This document shows positions 8,197 to 17,195 of a stretch of DNA of 64,000 bases, in pieces. Below the pieces are notes generated by a model. The model was not told the origin of the DNA and made no database searches. It worked only from the letters and a program-made list of their open reading frames with translations. Origin of the DNA: JAFGJQ01 sp964586145 (lineage in GTDB: Bacteria; Planctomycetota; Phycisphaerae; UBA1845); the NCBI GenBank assembly GCA_964586145.1, contig CAZPHH010000003.1, positions 49,134 to 113,133 on the forward strand, read 5' to 3'. A program made the translations under genes and the position numbers. Position 1 is the stretch's first letter. The number at the start of each line of letters is the position of its first letter.

Positions 8197-9180
8197 ATGG
8201 CGGCGCGTCTCGGACCGGACGTTCAGAAGAAGAGCATCTGCGTCGTCGGTATCTGCACGGTGGATGCCGTGGCCCGCTGTATCGACGAATACCCCCCGCC
8301 CGGCGGACTGCGCATCTTCGATTCCCTCAAGCTCACCACCGGCGGCAACGCCGTGAACGGCTCCATCGCCCTGGCCAAGATGGGGTTCGCCGTTTCCGTC
8401 GTCACGAAGATCGGCGAGGACCAGCACGGCCAATTCGTGCTGGACGAGCTGGACCGGCACGGTGTGGACACCTCCGGCGTCGTCCGCTCGGCTGATACAC
8501 ATACGCCATTCAGCTTCGTCTGCGTCCATTCGGACGGGCAGCGGAGCTTCCTGCACACGGTGGGCACCAACGGCACGCTGCGGCGGGAGGAGATGGATCG
8601 GACCCACGTGTGCCGGGCAGACCTCTGCCTGGTCACCGGCACCATGCTCATGCCGCAATTCGACGGCCCGCCCACGGCCCGGCTGCTGGCCGACGCACGA
8701 AATGCCGGTGCGATCACCCTGTTGGACACCAGCCTGACCGACGCCGCGTCAGCCGCGGCCTGGCGAACAGCCCTTGAGCCGTGCCTGCCGCACCTGGATT
8801 TCTTCGTCCCTTCGCGGATGGAAGCAGCGGCCTTCACCGGCCACGACGAGCCGTTGCGCGCGGCCCAGGCCATTCTGGCGGGCGGATGCCGACACGCAGT
8901 GATCAAGCTGGATACGGAGGGCGTCTACTATCGCACGGCCGGCGGCAGGGAGGGGACGATTCCCGCCTATCGCATCGCTCACGTGGTCGACACGACCGGT
9001 GCGGGTGATTGCTGGTGCGCCGGCCTGCTGGCGGGCCTGGCCCAGGACCTTCCGCTGGAAGACTCGCTCCGCCTGGGCAACGCAGTGGCCGCCCATGGCA
9101 TTCAGCATGCGGGGGCTTCCAGCGGCATCCCGCCGCTGGCGCACATCCAGCGGTTTCAGAAATCCCCAGAGAACCAGTAA
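8197..9180 (+). CDS. PfkB-family sugar kinase
   Basis: This 327-residue protein is a ribokinase/fructokinase-like enzyme that phosphorylates a sugar with ATP. The first PfkB signature region reads TTGGNAVNGSIALAKMG (around 50-66). The second is DTTGAGDCWCAGLLAGLA (around 265-282), whose GAGD forms the anion hole and contains the catalytic Asp. The N-terminal ICVVGICTVDAVARCIDEYP strand-loop is typical of the substrate site. It is divergent from the D-lyxose isomerase, so a reasonable inference is that it phosphorylates the isomerase product (D-xylulose or D-fructose). The substrate could also be another ketose or a nucleoside. It converges on mutS with 17 bases between stops. Confidence 0.85.
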   Translation: MAARLGPDVQKKSICVVGICTVDAVARCIDEYPPPGGLRIFDSLKLTTGGNAVNGSIALAKMGFAVSVVTKIGEDQHGQFVLDELDRHGVDTSGVVRSADTHTPFSFVCVHSDGQRSFLHTVGTNGTLRREEMDRTHVCRADLCLVTGTMLMPQFDGPPTARLLADARNAGAITLLDTSLTDAASAAAWRTALEPCLPHLDFFVPSRMEAAAFTGHDEPLRAAQAILAGGCRHAVIKLDTEGVYYRTAGGREGTIPAYRIAHVVDTTGAGDCWCAGLLAGLAQDLPLEDSLRLGNAVAAHGIQHAGASSGIPPLAHIQRFQKSPENQ

Positions 9181-9197
9181 GTCCGCGCTCGCAAACG

Positions 9198-11897
9198 CTA
9201 CCGGCCAAGCTCCTCCTGCCACTCCTTAATCTTCTGCAACGCCTCCAGCGGCGTGAGTGCATTCAGGTCGACGGCCCGAAGCTGTCGGGCCAGACCTTCG
9301 AGCGGGTCCTCGAAAAGCTCGAGCTGTTGCGGTCGGCGGGTGCGGCGGCGGGAAAGTCCGGTGGTGTGGGACTCGCGCGAAAACCCCTTCTGAAGCTCGT
9401 CGAGGATCTCCCGGCTGCGCTCCACCACCGGCCGGGGCACGCCGGCCAGCCGGGCAACGTGAACGCCGTAGCTCTTGTCCGTGCCTCCGGGAACGATTTT
9501 GTGGAGGAAGATGATGCCGTCTTCGCGGCGATCGTCGCCGGGCCACTCGCGCACGGCCACGTTGCAGTTTTTCACGCCGGCCAGCAGGTCGGCCAGTTCC
9601 GTCAGCTCGTGGTAGTGCGTGGCGACCAGCGTGCGGCAGCGGACGACGTTGGCCAGGTGCTCCGTGATGGCCCAGGCCAGAGACAGGCCGTCGAACGTGC
9701 TCGTGCCCCGTCCGATCTCATCGAGCACAACCAGCGACCGTTCCGTTGCGTTGTTGAGGATGTTGGCCGCCTCCGTCATTTCCACCATGAACGTGGATTG
9801 GCCGCGCGTGATTTCATCCGACGCCCCGACGCGGGCGAAGATGCGATCCACGGGTGCGAATCGCATGGCGGCGGCGGGGACAAACGAGCCCGTCTGGGCC
9901 AGCAGCACCAGCAGAGCGGTCTGGCGAATGTAGGTGCTTTTGCCCGCCATGTTCGGCCCGGTGATGATCAGCACGCGGGCGTCGGTGGCGTCCAGGCAGC
10001 AGTCGTTCGGTACGAACCCGTCGCGCAGGGTCTGTTCCAGCACGGGGTGGCGCCCGTCGCGGATTTCCAGGCCCCGCCCTTCGACCAGCTCGGGGCGGAC
10101 GTATCGCTGCTGAACGGCCGCCTCGGCCAGCCCGGCGAGCACGTCCAGCCGGCCGACAGCGTCGGCCACGCGCTGAAGGCCCGGTAGCTGCTCCGCGGCG
10201 GCGTCGCGCACCTGCTCGAACAACTGAAACTCCCGCTCGTGGGCCCGTTCTTCGGCGGAGAGGACTTCCGTCTCGTACGTCTTGAGCTCGTCGGTGATGT
10301 ATCGCTCGGCGTTCTTGACGGTCTGCTTGCGCACGTAGTGGGCCGGTGCGCGGTCGCGGAACGTGTTGGTGATCTCGATGTAGTAGCCGAAGACCTTGTT
10401 GAACCCCACCTTCAACGACGGAATGCCGGCGGACTGGGCTTCGCGGCGCTGATAGTCGGCCAACCAACTCTGCCCGTCGCGGCCGATGGCCCGCAGCCGG
10501 TCCAGCTCGGCGTCGTAGCCGTCGGCGATGATGCCGCCTTCGCGCACGGTCAGCGGCGCGTCGGGGCGAATGGCCTTGTCCAGAAGATCGGCCAGGTCCT
10601 CCAGCCCGCCAAGCGCGTCGCGCAGCTCCGCCAGTTGCGGCACGGAGTATCCCTCCAGCCGTCCGCGCAGGGCGGGCAATTGCCCGAGCGTCCGTGCCAG
10701 GCCGGCCAGATCACGCGGCGTGGCGCGGCGCAGGGCGATGCGGGCGGCGATACGTTCCACGTCGGACATGGACCGGAGCGCGCCGCGCACGCCGGCCCGC
10801 GCGGAGTCGTCCGCCGCGAGGGCCGCCACGGCGTCCTGCCGGGCGACGATGTCCTCGACCCGCGTCAGCGGCAGGCACAGCCAGCGCCGCAGTGCGCGGG
10901 CGCCGGCGGGATGCACGGTCCGATCCACCGCGTGCAGCAGGCTGCCTTCCCGATCGCCGGCGCGAAGCGTGCGTTCGATCTCGAGCGACCGGAACGTGCT
11001 GTGGTCCAGGCAGAGGAAATCCGTCGGACGGTACGGCTGCACGCGGATGATGTGGGCGAGCGAGGTCTTCTGCGTTTCCCGCAGGTAGGCAATGGCGCAG
11101 CCGGCGGCGCAGAGTCCCGGAGTCATGCCGTCAAACCCGAACCCCGCCAGCGTGGTCACGCCGAAATGGTCGTGCAGGACGTGCTCGGCGTTGTAGGGGG
11201 CGAACTCGTGCGGGGCTCGGCGAACGACGGACGTCCCGCAGAGTGCGCGGACTTCCTCCGCCAGCCGCGCGGCCGGCTGACCGGCGGCGTCGATGCCGGC
11301 CTCCTCGATGAGGATTTCGGCCGGGCGATGCCGGACCAGCTCGTCCACCACGTCCTCCGGACGCAGCTCGAACACCTGGAACCGCCCGGACGCCAGCTCC
11401 ACGACGGCCAGCCCCGCCTGCCGGCCGCCGACGCAGAGCGATGCCAGGATATTGTCACTTTTTTCGTCCAGCAGCGTGTCGTCGGTCAGCGTGCCGGGCG
11501 TGACGACCCGCAGAATCTCGCGCTGCACCACGCCCTTGGCGAGTTTGGGGTCCTCCACCTGCTCGGAGATCGCCACGCGGTAGCCGGCCGCCACCAGCTT
11601 GTGCAGGTAGCTGTCCAGGGCGTGGTATGGAATGCCGGCCAGCGGAACGGCGTTTTCTCCCTTGGACCGGGCGGTGAGCACGATGCCGAGCACCCGGCTG
11701 ACGGTCCTGGCGTCTTCGTAGAACGTTTCGTAGAAGTCGCCCATGCGGAACAGCAGGAGGGCGTCGCCGGCCTGCTGCTTCTGCTCGAGATACTGGCGCA
11801 TCGCCGGCGTGGCGTCGTGCCAGCGGTCGAGCGGCGGGGATGAGCCGGTTGCCTCGGGCACGGGGATTCGGTCCCTCCATCCTCTCATCAGACGCAT
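9198..11897 (-). CDS. mutS: DNA mismatch repair protein MutS
   Basis: MutS recognises mismatches and small loops and recruits MutL, using ATP as a switch. The mismatch-reading GDFYETF motif sits near residue 53, the Walker A loop GPNMAGKST near 645 and Walker B VVLDEIGRGTSTFDG near 722. Near the C-terminus QQLELFEDP fits the QLxLF consensus for sliding-clamp binding. At up to 899 residues it is slightly longer than E. coli MutS (853), partly from an N-terminal tail. The start is uncertain: ATG 11897 and ATG 11888 lack a good ribosome site, whereas GTG 11861 has GGAGGG 11 bases upstream and would remove 12 residues. The gene follows trpD by about 6 bases on the same strand. Confidence 0.97.
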   Translation of the reverse strand: MRLMRGWRDRIPVPEATGSSPPLDRWHDATPAMRQYLEQKQQAGDALLLFRMGDFYETFYEDARTVSRVLGIVLTARSKGENAVPLAGIPYHALDSYLHKLVAAGYRVAISEQVEDPKLAKGVVQREILRVVTPGTLTDDTLLDEKSDNILASLCVGGRQAGLAVVELASGRFQVFELRPEDVVDELVRHRPAEILIEEAGIDAAGQPAARLAEEVRALCGTSVVRRAPHEFAPYNAEHVLHDHFGVTTLAGFGFDGMTPGLCAAGCAIAYLRETQKTSLAHIIRVQPYRPTDFLCLDHSTFRSLEIERTLRAGDREGSLLHAVDRTVHPAGARALRRWLCLPLTRVEDIVARQDAVAALAADDSARAGVRGALRSMSDVERIAARIALRRATPRDLAGLARTLGQLPALRGRLEGYSVPQLAELRDALGGLEDLADLLDKAIRPDAPLTVREGGIIADGYDAELDRLRAIGRDGQSWLADYQRREAQSAGIPSLKVGFNKVFGYYIEITNTFRDRAPAHYVRKQTVKNAERYITDELKTYETEVLSAEERAHEREFQLFEQVRDAAAEQLPGLQRVADAVGRLDVLAGLAEAAVQQRYVRPELVEGRGLEIRDGRHPVLEQTLRDGFVPNDCCLDATDARVLIITGPNMAGKSTYIRQTALLVLLAQTGSFVPAAAMRFAPVDRIFARVGASDEITRGQSTFMVEMTEAANILNNATERSLVVLDEIGRGTSTFDGLSLAWAITEHLANVVRCRTLVATHYHELTELADLLAGVKNCNVAVREWPGDDRREDGIIFLHKIVPGGTDKSYGVHVARLAGVPRPVVERSREILDELQKGFSRESHTTGLSRRRTRRPQQLELFEDPLEGLARQLRAVDLNALTPLEALQKIKEWQEELGR

Positions 11898-11903
11898 CGG
11901 CCG

Positions 11904-12911
11904 TCACGGCCGGTTCGATTCCTCGATCAGGCGGGCCAGCGTGGCGGCGGCGGCGCCGGAATCCAGGGCCGCCTGGGCGCGGTCCACACCATCGCTCAAA
12001 TCCGAGGCCACGCCGGCGACCACCAGGGCCGCGGCGGCGTTGAGGGCCGCATGAGCACGACGGGGACCGGTCTCGCCGTTCAGAATCGCCCGCACCGCGA
12101 CTGCGCTTGCGGCGGGCGAGTCCACCAGCAGCATCGACCGAGCCGCCCGTGCCAGCCCTACGTCCTCCGGGCGCACCCGGAACGTGTGGACCCCCCCGTT
12201 CTTCCATTCGCTGACCTGCGTCTCGCTGGTGACGGTCAGGTCGCACAACCCGTCCAGCCCGTGGACCACCCACGCGTGAACCGCCCCCAGTTCGCCGAGC
12301 ACCGTCGCCAGCGATTCCGTCTGGTTGGCCCGCGGCACACCCACAATCTGCCGACGGGCGCCGGCCGGATTGGTCAGCGGCCCCAGCACGTTGAACACGG
12401 TGCGGATGCCCATGGCCTGTCGCACGGGCGCTGCGTATTTCATGGCCGGATGCAGCTTGCGGGCGTACAGAAACCCGATGCCCACCCGCTCGAGGCATCG
12501 TTCGACGGTCGGCACGTCGGCTTCGATGTTCACGCCCAAAGCGGCCAGCACTTCGGCACTGCCGCAGACGCGCGTGTTCGTGCGGTTGCCGTGCTTGGCC
12601 ACCACCGCCCCGGCCGCCGCCGCGATGAGGGCGGCCGTGGTGGAGACGTTGAACGTGCTGATGCCGTCGCCGCCCGTGCCGCACGTGTCGATGCAGTCCC
12701 GGCTGCAGCGCACCGGCGTGCAGACCTCGCGCATGGCCTGGGCCGCGCCGACGATCTCGTCGACGGTCTCCCCCTTGGTCGCCAGGGCGGCCAGAAAAGC
12801 CCCGATCATGGATTCCGGCGCCTGGCCGGTCATGATGAACTCGAAGGCCCGACGGGCGTCCGCCCGGGATAGGTCACGGCCGGCCACCAGTTGTTCCAGA
12901 ATACCTCGCAT
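11904..12911 (-). CDS. trpD: Anthranilate phosphoribosyltransferase
   Basis: This 335-residue enzyme transfers phosphoribose from PRPP to anthranilate in tryptophan synthesis. Motifs are DTCGTGGDGISTFNVST (about 73-89, the PRPP-binding GTGGD), AKHGNRTNTRVCGSAEVLAALG, and PLTNPAGARRQIVGVP. Length and start (MRGILEQLVAG, with GAGG just upstream of ATG 12911) match the family. The frame stays open upstream to 14213, but that part is antisense to mnmE. No other trp genes are adjacent; it stands directly upstream of mutS, probably co-transcribed. A TATAGT hexamer at 12978-12973 could be its -10 box, without a convincing -35. Confidence 0.95.
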   Translation of the reverse strand: MRGILEQLVAGRDLSRADARRAFEFIMTGQAPESMIGAFLAALATKGETVDEIVGAAQAMREVCTPVRCSRDCIDTCGTGGDGISTFNVSTTAALIAAAAGAVVAKHGNRTNTRVCGSAEVLAALGVNIEADVPTVERCLERVGIGFLYARKLHPAMKYAAPVRQAMGIRTVFNVLGPLTNPAGARRQIVGVPRANQTESLATVLGELGAVHAWVVHGLDGLCDLTVTSETQVSEWKNGGVHTFRVRPEDVGLARAARSMLLVDSPAASAVAVRAILNGETGPRRAHAALNAAAALVVAGVASDLSDGVDRAQAALDSGAAAATLARLIEESNRP

Positions 12912-13043
12912 GATCCTCGCCCGTTGACCCGGATGACGCGACACCGGTACCGTACGGCTGCGCAGGGCGAAAACTATACCCGATTCCCGCCCCGGGCGTG
13001 AGGGGCGGTACGTCATCCGCGGGGAGGCGGGTCCTGAAGCGAA

Positions 13044-14459
13044 ATGCTGCCGGAGGTCAACGACACGATTGTGGCCGTCGCGTCGCCGCCCGGCCATGCG
13101 GCGCGGGGGATCGTTCGCCTGAGCGGGCCGGAGGCCCCGGCCATCGGGGACCGGTTGTTTCGTGCGGATGACGACCGGCCCCTTTTTCAGCAGCGCGGGT
13201 TCTGCCGGCGGGAGGGACGCCTGTCCGTGGGCGACGATCTGTTTGTTCCGGCGGAAGCCTGGGTCTTCCGCGCTCCGCGCAGCTATACGGGCCAGGACTG
13301 CCTGGAACTGCACACGATCGGATCGCCGGCCCTGCTGGCGATAGTCGTGGAGGCCGCCCGGTCTGCCGGGGCGCGGCCGGCCCGGCCGGGCGAGTTCACG
13401 GCGCGGGCGTTTCTGTCGGGCACGATGGACCTCGCGCGGGCGGAGGCGGTCGCGGCGACGATTCACGCCCGCAGCGACACGCAGCTTCGGGCGGCTCGGC
13501 GAATGGGCGAGGGGGAGCTGGCCAGGCAGGTGCATGCGTGGCGGCAGCGGCTGGCCGAGCTGACGGCGCTCGTGGAGGCCGACATCGACTTCGCGGAGGA
13601 GCCGATCGAGTTCATCACGCTGGACCGTCTGGAGCGGGAGGCGGCGAGTCTGATCCGCGGAATGGACGCCCTGCAGCGTGACGCGGCGCAGGCCGAGCGG
13701 TTCGACGTGCTGCCGACGATCCTGCTGCTGGGCCGCCCCAATTCGGGCAAGAGTACGCTGTTTAACGCGCTGTCGGGGCTGGATCGCGCCATCTGCTCCG
13801 CGATGGCGGGCACCACACGTGACTTCCTGGCTGCCCCTGTGAATCTTGGGCCGTTTGAGGCGCAGATGCTGGACGCGGCGGGTCTGGACGCCGACGCCGG
13901 TGAGCTGATCCGCCGGGCGGGGGAACGCGTGCTGGCCCGGGCGGAACACGTGGATGCGCTGTGCCTGGTGGTGGACGTGTCCGGCCCGGTGGAACCGGGC
14001 GCGTTTGACTGTCTGGCGGGGGCGCGATCCGTGCCGTGCGTGATTGCGGCCAACAAGGTGGACCTGCTGGACGCACCGGCCTTGGCAGAGCGGCTGGCGA
14101 GTCTGCCGACCCCGGATCGAATGGGCATGCGCGCCGTCTGCGCCGTCAGCGGGCTGACCGGGCACGGATTGGACGAGTTGCGAATGGCGCTGGCCCGGAT
14201 CCTCGGTGATCACGACGCCTTGGGCGAGGACACGGCGGTCGTGCTTTCCTTACGGCAGCGGGGCTGTCTTCAGGCCGCGGCGGAGGCGATGCGGCGCGTC
14301 TCCGCGGAGGCGGCCGCGTGCGAGCAGACGCTGGATCGGGCGGAGTTGCTGGCGTTTGAGCTGCGGGCCGCGCTGAGCGCGTTGGACGACATCGCGGGGG
14401 CCGTCACCACCGAAGACCTGCTGGAGACGGTGTTCTCGTCGTTCTGCATTGGGAAGTGA
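13044..14459 (+). CDS. mnmE: tRNA uridine-5-carboxymethylaminomethyl modification GTPase MnmE
   Basis: MnmE with MnmG modifies the wobble U34 of several tRNAs. The 471-residue protein has the N-terminal tetrahydrofolate-binding domain (DTIVAVASPPGHAARGIVRLSG and a PRSYTGQDCLELH loop). The GTPase domain is inserted in the helical domain, with G1 GRPNSGKST near 230, AGTTRD, a DAAG version of the usual DTAG, and NKVD near 336. It ends in FCIGK, the conserved C-terminus whose Cys is diagnostic. ATG 13044 has only a weak ribosome site. It is divergent from trpD and converges with dnaB (29 bases between stops). Confidence 0.96.
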   Translation: MLPEVNDTIVAVASPPGHAARGIVRLSGPEAPAIGDRLFRADDDRPLFQQRGFCRREGRLSVGDDLFVPAEAWVFRAPRSYTGQDCLELHTIGSPALLAIVVEAARSAGARPARPGEFTARAFLSGTMDLARAEAVAATIHARSDTQLRAARRMGEGELARQVHAWRQRLAELTALVEADIDFAEEPIEFITLDRLEREAASLIRGMDALQRDAAQAERFDVLPTILLLGRPNSGKSTLFNALSGLDRAICSAMAGTTRDFLAAPVNLGPFEAQMLDAAGLDADAGELIRRAGERVLARAEHVDALCLVVDVSGPVEPGAFDCLAGARSVPCVIAANKVDLLDAPALAERLASLPTPDRMGMRAVCAVSGLTGHGLDELRMALARILGDHDALGEDTAVVLSLRQRGCLQAAAEAMRRVSAEAAACEQTLDRAELLAFELRAALSALDDIAGAVTTEDLLETVFSSFCIGK

Positions 14460-14488
14460 CGCAAAGGACCCGGCGAGCCGGGGGCGAT

Positions 14489-15919
14489 TCAGAAGGGGGT
14501 CGCCTCTTCGTGGTACGGGGGAACGTAGGACGGTTCCGGCACCGGGGACAGGTTGTCGAAGCGCGTGCTGCGGTTGTTGAACATGAGCGTAATGTTGCCG
14601 ACCGGGCCGTTGCGCTGCTTGGCCACGATGCACTCGGCCTTGCCCTTGATGTCCGGATCGATTTCTTCGGACCCGCGGTGGTAATACTCCTCCCGATGGA
14701 GGAGCAGAATGACGTCGGCGTCCTGCTCGAGGGCGCCGGATTCCCGCAGGTCGCTCATGCGGGGGCGATTCCCCTCCCGCTGCTCGGCGGCGCGGTTGAG
14801 CTGCGCCATGGCGATGATGGGAATCTCCAGCTCACGGCCGAGGGCCTTGAGCCCCCGGCTGATCTCGGAAATTTCCTGCTGGCGCCCCTCCCGCTCCTTG
14901 CTGGGGCATCGCATGAGCTGGAGGTAGTCGACGAACACGGCCTCGATGTTGAACTGCTGCCGCAGGCGACGGGCCTTCGCTCGCAGTTCCAGAATGCTCA
15001 TGCCCGGCGTGTCGTCGATGTACAGAGGCGCCTCCGTGAGCTGATCGCACGTGTCGACCAGCAGACGGGTCTCCTCGTCGTTGAGCATGTTGCGGCGGAC
15101 CTTGTGGGAGTCGATGCGCGACCGGCTGCACACGATGCGATGCCCCACCTGCATGCGCGACATTTCCAGCGAGAAGAAGACCACGGGCCGGCGGTCCTCG
15201 ACCGCCATGTGCTCGGCTACGGTCAGTCCGAAAGCCGTCTTGCCCATGGACGGCCGGCCGGCCACGAGGATGAAATCTCCCTTCTGCAGCCCGCTGGTCA
15301 GGTCGTCCAGCTCGTGGAAGCCGGTGGGAAGGCCGCTGAGGTAATGGTCGCCGCGGGATTGCAGTTGGTCGTGAATCCGATGCACCAGTTCGGACAGGCT
15401 GATCGCCTGCCCGCTGACCCGCCGCTCCGTGACGTCGAACAGCCGCTGCTCCGCCTTGTCCAGCAGGTCGGCCGTGTCGTCGCTGTCGGCGTACGCATCC
15501 TCCGCGATCTCGCCGGCCACGCGGATCACGTCGCGAAGCAGGCCCTTGTCCCGGACGATTCGGGCGTAGTGCTCGGCGTTCACCCAGGCCCCGACGCTCT
15601 CCGCCATGCGGACGATGGCCGGGACCCCGCCGATTCGCTCCAGCAGATCGCGCCGCTGCAACTCGTCCTTGATGACCACCAGGTCCATGGGACGGTTCTC
15701 GTCGTAGAGGTCGACGAGAACTTCGAAGAGACTCTGGTGATCGGGGCGGTAGAACCACTCCCCGTCCTGGCGGCCGATGATGGGGATGACCGTCGCGATG
15801 GCGTCGCGATTGAGCATCATCGAGCCGAGCAGGTTGCGCTCGGCCTCGAGATCGTGCGGCGGCACGCGAACCGCCTCGGCCGTCTGTCCGCCGGGGCTAG
15901 CCGGCTTCTGTTCCGTCAT
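14489..15919 (-). CDS. dnaB: Replicative DNA helicase DnaB
   Basis: This 476-residue hexameric helicase unwinds DNA at the replication fork. The N-terminal DnaB domain begins VPPHDLEAERNLLGSMML. The RecA-like C-terminal domain has Walker A GRPSMGKT near 220, VFFSLEMS, Walker B-like VFVDYLQLM and AKQRNGPVG (the arginine-finger region). The MTEQKPASPG start at 15919 is preceded by GGAGG about nine bases upstream and lies inside the 3' end of rplI, a 23-base overlap that suggests coupled translation. The rplI-dnaB order is widely conserved. Confidence 0.97.
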   Translation of the reverse strand: MTEQKPASPGGQTAEAVRVPPHDLEAERNLLGSMMLNRDAIATVIPIIGRQDGEWFYRPDHQSLFEVLVDLYDENRPMDLVVIKDELQRRDLLERIGGVPAIVRMAESVGAWVNAEHYARIVRDKGLLRDVIRVAGEIAEDAYADSDDTADLLDKAEQRLFDVTERRVSGQAISLSELVHRIHDQLQSRGDHYLSGLPTGFHELDDLTSGLQKGDFILVAGRPSMGKTAFGLTVAEHMAVEDRRPVVFFSLEMSRMQVGHRIVCSRSRIDSHKVRRNMLNDEETRLLVDTCDQLTEAPLYIDDTPGMSILELRAKARRLRQQFNIEAVFVDYLQLMRCPSKEREGRQQEISEISRGLKALGRELEIPIIAMAQLNRAAEQREGNRPRMSDLRESGALEQDADVILLLHREEYYHRGSEEIDPDIKGKAECIVAKQRNGPVGNITLMFNNRSTRFDNLSPVPEPSYVPPYHEEATPF

Positions 15920-16424
15920 CCGAAGGGGCCTCCGCGCCGGTTTCGTCGGATTCGCCCTCGCCCTCATCCTCCCCGCCCTCGCTGGAGCGGACGACCCAGA
16001 CCTTCACTTCCGCCTTGATGGACTCGGCCAGGACCACGGGCACGGTCACGTTGTCGAGCTGCTTGATCGGCTCCGCCAGCTTGACGTGTGCGACATCCAC
16101 GTCGTGGCCCTGCTCGCGCAGTGCCGCCGCGATATCGCGAGCCGTCACGGAACCGTACAGGTGCCCGTCCGGATTGGCGGCCGCCGGGATGGTCACCTCC
16201 ACTTGGGCGAGTTTTTCCGCTCGTGAGCGCAGCTCGTCCATTGCCTTGCGGCGCCGTTCTTCCGCGGCCGCCCGCTCCTTGGCGATGGCCCGCATGTTTG
16301 ATTCGGTGGGCTCCATCGCCAGATCGTTGGGCAGCAGGTAGTTACGGGCATAGCCCGGCGACACGTTGATGATGTCGCCCACAATGCCCAGCGTGGGGAT
16401 GTCCTTCTTCAGCAGCAATTTCAT
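15897..16424 (-). CDS. rplI: 50S ribosomal protein L9
   Basis: L9 binds 23S rRNA and helps frame maintenance. The 175-residue product begins MKLLLKKDIPTLGIVGDIINVSPGYARNYLLP, the diagnostic N-terminal rRNA-binding domain, followed by the long connecting helix and the C-terminal domain (GHLYGSVTARDIAAAL). It ends in an acidic tail of about 25 residues rich in Glu, Asp and Gly that typical L9 (about 148 residues) lacks. ATG 16424 has GGAG upstream. Its 3' end overlaps dnaB. The expected upstream neighbour rpsR is absent. Confidence 0.96.
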   Translation of the reverse strand: MKLLLKKDIPTLGIVGDIINVSPGYARNYLLPNDLAMEPTESNMRAIAKERAAAEERRRKAMDELRSRAEKLAQVEVTIPAAANPDGHLYGSVTARDIAAALREQGHDVDVAHVKLAEPIKQLDNVTVPVVLAESIKAEVKVWVVRSSEGGEDEGEGESDETGAEAPSDDGTEAG

Positions 16425-16703
16425 GACGCACTCCACTGGGGCCCGGCGGTCGGACCCGTCTGGTTCTTCATACTCGCCGACCCGGCGGACCGGCAAGCCC
16501 CCAACCGGCCCGATCCGACGGTTGCAACCTGTTACACTCTCTGCCGTGCCGTCACCCGGGCGGATCGCCCCGGCGGCGGCAACCTCCCGAACCGCAGGAC
16601 GGCCCGCGGACCGGATCCTGCTGTGAATCTCGTCGCCGTCTCTGCGAGAATCACAGACCGGAAGAAAATTGTTGTCTGCGTCCCGGCCGGGCCGCTGCGG
16701 CCG
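16425..16703. other. Gap between ssb and rplI where rpsR is normally found
   Basis: In many bacteria the order is rpsF-ssb-rpsR-rplI. I read these 279 bases on the minus strand and found no S18-like sequence. The only structure is an imperfect inverted repeat at 16621-16656: CTGTGAATCTCG against CGAGAATCACAG, 11 of 12 paired, 12-base loop. It could end the ssb transcript or structure the rplI leader. Confidence 0.6.
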
Positions 16704-17159
16704 TCAGAACGGGATGTCCTGATCGGGCGCGGGCGGGGCCGGGTCGTCCGACCAGCCCTCGTCCGGCTCCGCCTGGTGGACGGGCTCCCGCGCGGGGGCC
16801 GGGCGACCGCCGGACGTCCCGTCCGGCCGCGCGCCGAGAAACTGGAAGTTCTCCACCACGACTTCCAGCTTGCTTCGCTTCTGGCCTTCGGGATTGGTCC
16901 ACTGGCTGTAGTTCAGCCGCCCTTCCACCAGGATCCCCCGCCCCTTGGTGAGGTACTGGTTGATCACCTCCGCCTGTCGGCCGAACGCGGTCAGATCGAC
17001 GAAGGTCGTCTCATCCCGCCGGTCTCCGGTGTTGCGGTCGGTCCACGAGCGATTGATGGCCATCCCGAACTTGCAGACGGCCGTATTGCTCGGGGTGTAC
17101 GACAACTGCGGATCGCGAGTCAGGTTCCCGGCCAGAATCACTCGGTTCAGATTGGCCAT
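16704..17159 (-). CDS. ssb: Single-stranded DNA-binding protein
   Basis: This 151-residue protein has the OB fold of SSB (MANLNRVILAGNLTRDPQL, then FVDLTAFGRQAEVINQYLTKG and GRLNYSQW). A Pro/Glu/Asp-rich tail follows and ends in DQDIPF, the acidic tip that recruits replication and repair partners. SSB coats single-stranded DNA during replication and repair. It sits between rpsF and rplI, as in most bacteria, 36 bases after the rpsF stop. Confidence 0.96.
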   Translation of the reverse strand: MANLNRVILAGNLTRDPQLSYTPSNTAVCKFGMAINRSWTDRNTGDRRDETTFVDLTAFGRQAEVINQYLTKGRGILVEGRLNYSQWTNPEGQKRSKLEVVVENFQFLGARPDGTSGGRPAPAREPVHQAEPDEGWSDDPAPPAPDQDIPF

Positions 17160-17195
17160 GACAGCCCTCCCCCGCGGGTTTCGGGTTCACGCGGG

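Noticed and set aside
7146..8495. Long plus-strand frame across the lyxose isomerase
   Set aside because: It is the antisense of a gene with clear metal motifs and ends inside the kinase gene.
10239..11843. Plus-strand frame opposite mutS
   Set aside because: MutS carries all its motifs on the minus strand; the plus frame has no recognised features.
14456..16018. Plus-strand frame opposite dnaB
   Set aside because: DnaB motifs, start and overlap with rplI all support the minus strand.
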